Source of the DNA: an uncultured Prevotellaceae bacterium
GTDB lineage: Bacteria; Bacteroidota; Bacteroidia; Bacteroidales; Bacteroidaceae
Length of the DNA stretch: 16,273 nucleotides
Reading direction: 5' to 3'
NCBI GenBank assembly: GCA_902775075.1
Contig: CACYKX010000046.1
Coordinates: 1-16,273 of the forward strand
Under the pieces are notes generated by a model. That model saw only the letters and a list, made by a program, of their open reading frames with translations. It did not search any database and was not told the origin of the DNA. This document shows positions 15,528 through 16,273 of this stretch, one piece after another. The position numbers and the translations under genes are program-made. Each line of letters starts with the position of its first letter. The stretch's first letter is position 1.

Positions 15528-16273
15528 TTACTTGCGAGTAGCAAGATAGTTCTTTACATTATTTTCGATTCGAGTAGCGATATCGCCATCTTCTGTAGCC
15601 TTATCAAACTTTTCACCGGTGATGTGCTCATACAGTTCAATGTAACGTTCACTTACACTTTCTGCATATTCATCAGTAATTTCAGGCATAGTCTGTCCTG
15701 GCTCGTTCATAAAGTTATGCTCGATAAGCCATTGGCGAACGAATTCTTTTGAAAGCTGCTTCTGAGGTTCACCTTTCGCGAATTTCTCCTCATAGCCATC
15801 AGCATAGAAGTAACGACTAGAATCAGGAGTATGGATTTCGTCGATAAGATAAACCTTACCATCGCGCTTACCGAATTCGTATTTTGTGTCAACTAGGATC
15901 AACCCCTGTTTAGCTGCGATTTCTTGTCCGCGTGCGAAAAGCTTACGAGTATAATCCTCCATTATGGCATAATCCTCAGCACTAACAATACCCTGTTTGA
16001 TGATTTCCTCCTTAGAGATGTTCATGTCGTGTCCCTCATCAGCTTTTGTGGTAGGAGTGATGATAGGTTCAGGGAAACGCTGATTTTCCCTCATGCCATC
16101 AGGTAATTTAACGCCACAGAGTTCGCGGCAACCATTTTTGTACTCACGCCATGCAGAACCTGTAAGGATAGAGCGAATAATCATCTCGACGCGGAAACCT
16201 TCACATTTCAGTCCGACTGTTACCATTGGGTCAGGGGTAGCCAATTTCCAGTTAGGGCAGATGTCTGATGTTA
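15528..16273 (-). CDS. purC: SAICAR synthetase, 3' part (5' end outside window)
   Basis: PurC joins aspartate to CAIR using ATP, giving SAICAR, the eighth step of purine synthesis. The frame stays open to the right window edge, so 247 residues are visible and the N-terminus is missing; the TTG at 16244 is an internal leucine codon, not a start, because [10 protein letters not shown] upstream of it continues a typical PurC sequence. Motifs are [12 protein letters not shown] (visible residues 22-33), [11 protein letters not shown] (66-76), KYEFG (130-134) and [13 protein letters not shown] (143-155). The C-terminal helices match the longer Bacteroidetes form (about 310 residues in full). It is the first visible gene of the minus-strand run. 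Confidence 0.95.
   Translation of the reverse strand, partial: TSDICPNWKLATPDPMVTVGLKCEGFRVEMIIRSILTGSAWREYKNGCRELCGVKLPDGMRENQRFPEPIITPTTKADEGHDMNISKEEIIKQGIVSAEDYAIMEDYTRKLFARGQEIAAKQGLILVDTKYEFGKRDGKVYLIDEIHTPDSSRYFYADGYEEKFAKGEPQKQLSKEFVRQWLIEHNFMNEPGQTMPEITDEYAESVSERYIELYEHITGEKFDKATEDGDIATRIENNVKNYLATRK

Noticed and set aside
15528..16244. purC starting at TTG 16244
   Set aside because: Upstream in-frame codons encode a further typical PurC stretch up to the window edge, so no start is visible.

Overview
The window reads as chromosomal housekeeping DNA from a Bacteroidales bacterium, most likely Prevotella or a close relative. The evidence is an LpxC-FabZ fusion protein, Bacteroidetes-type long PurM and PurC, a secreted BACON-type beta-sandwich protein, the -7 promoter element TAnnTTTG in two gaps, and very short intergenic gaps. 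I assign the genus from protein family resemblance only; no database search was possible.

Layout. At the left end (1-717, plus strand) is the 3' end of a gene for a secreted-looking protein: the tail of a BACON-like domain, then two tandem OB-fold-like domains. A gap of 219 bases (718-936) follows. It holds a strong two-way terminator, a 13-base direct repeat, and five palindromes spaced exactly 22 bases apart. The last palindrome carries the stop codon of the next gene. Everything else (937-16273) lies on the minus strand, so transcription runs right to left: purC (5' end outside the window), menG/ubiE, aroE, purM, prfA, a 47-codon small ORF, pyrF, an HD-domain phosphohydrolase, lpxD, lpxC/fabZ, lpxA, miaA, a class A penicillin-binding protein (PBP1A type), and a Pif1/RecD-like helicase with a C-terminal TPR.

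The minus-strand genes probably form one to three overlapping transcription units. Gaps are 0-28 bases except before lpxD (46) and before the PBP gene (35), and each of those two gaps carries a TAnnTTTG element. The first block mixes purine, pyrimidine, menaquinone and shikimate synthesis with peptide-chain release. The second is a lipid A block: LpxD, LpxC and LpxA act on UDP-GlcNAc, and FabZ, LpxA and LpxD compete for the same 3-hydroxyacyl-ACP. miaA is attached at its end. The third pairs a peptidoglycan polymerase with a helicase.

I see no mobile element, CRISPR array, tRNA or rRNA, and no clear novel system. The points most worth a second look are the 22-base-phased palindrome array at the convergent gene junction and the small ORF whose stop codon overlaps the pyrF start codon.
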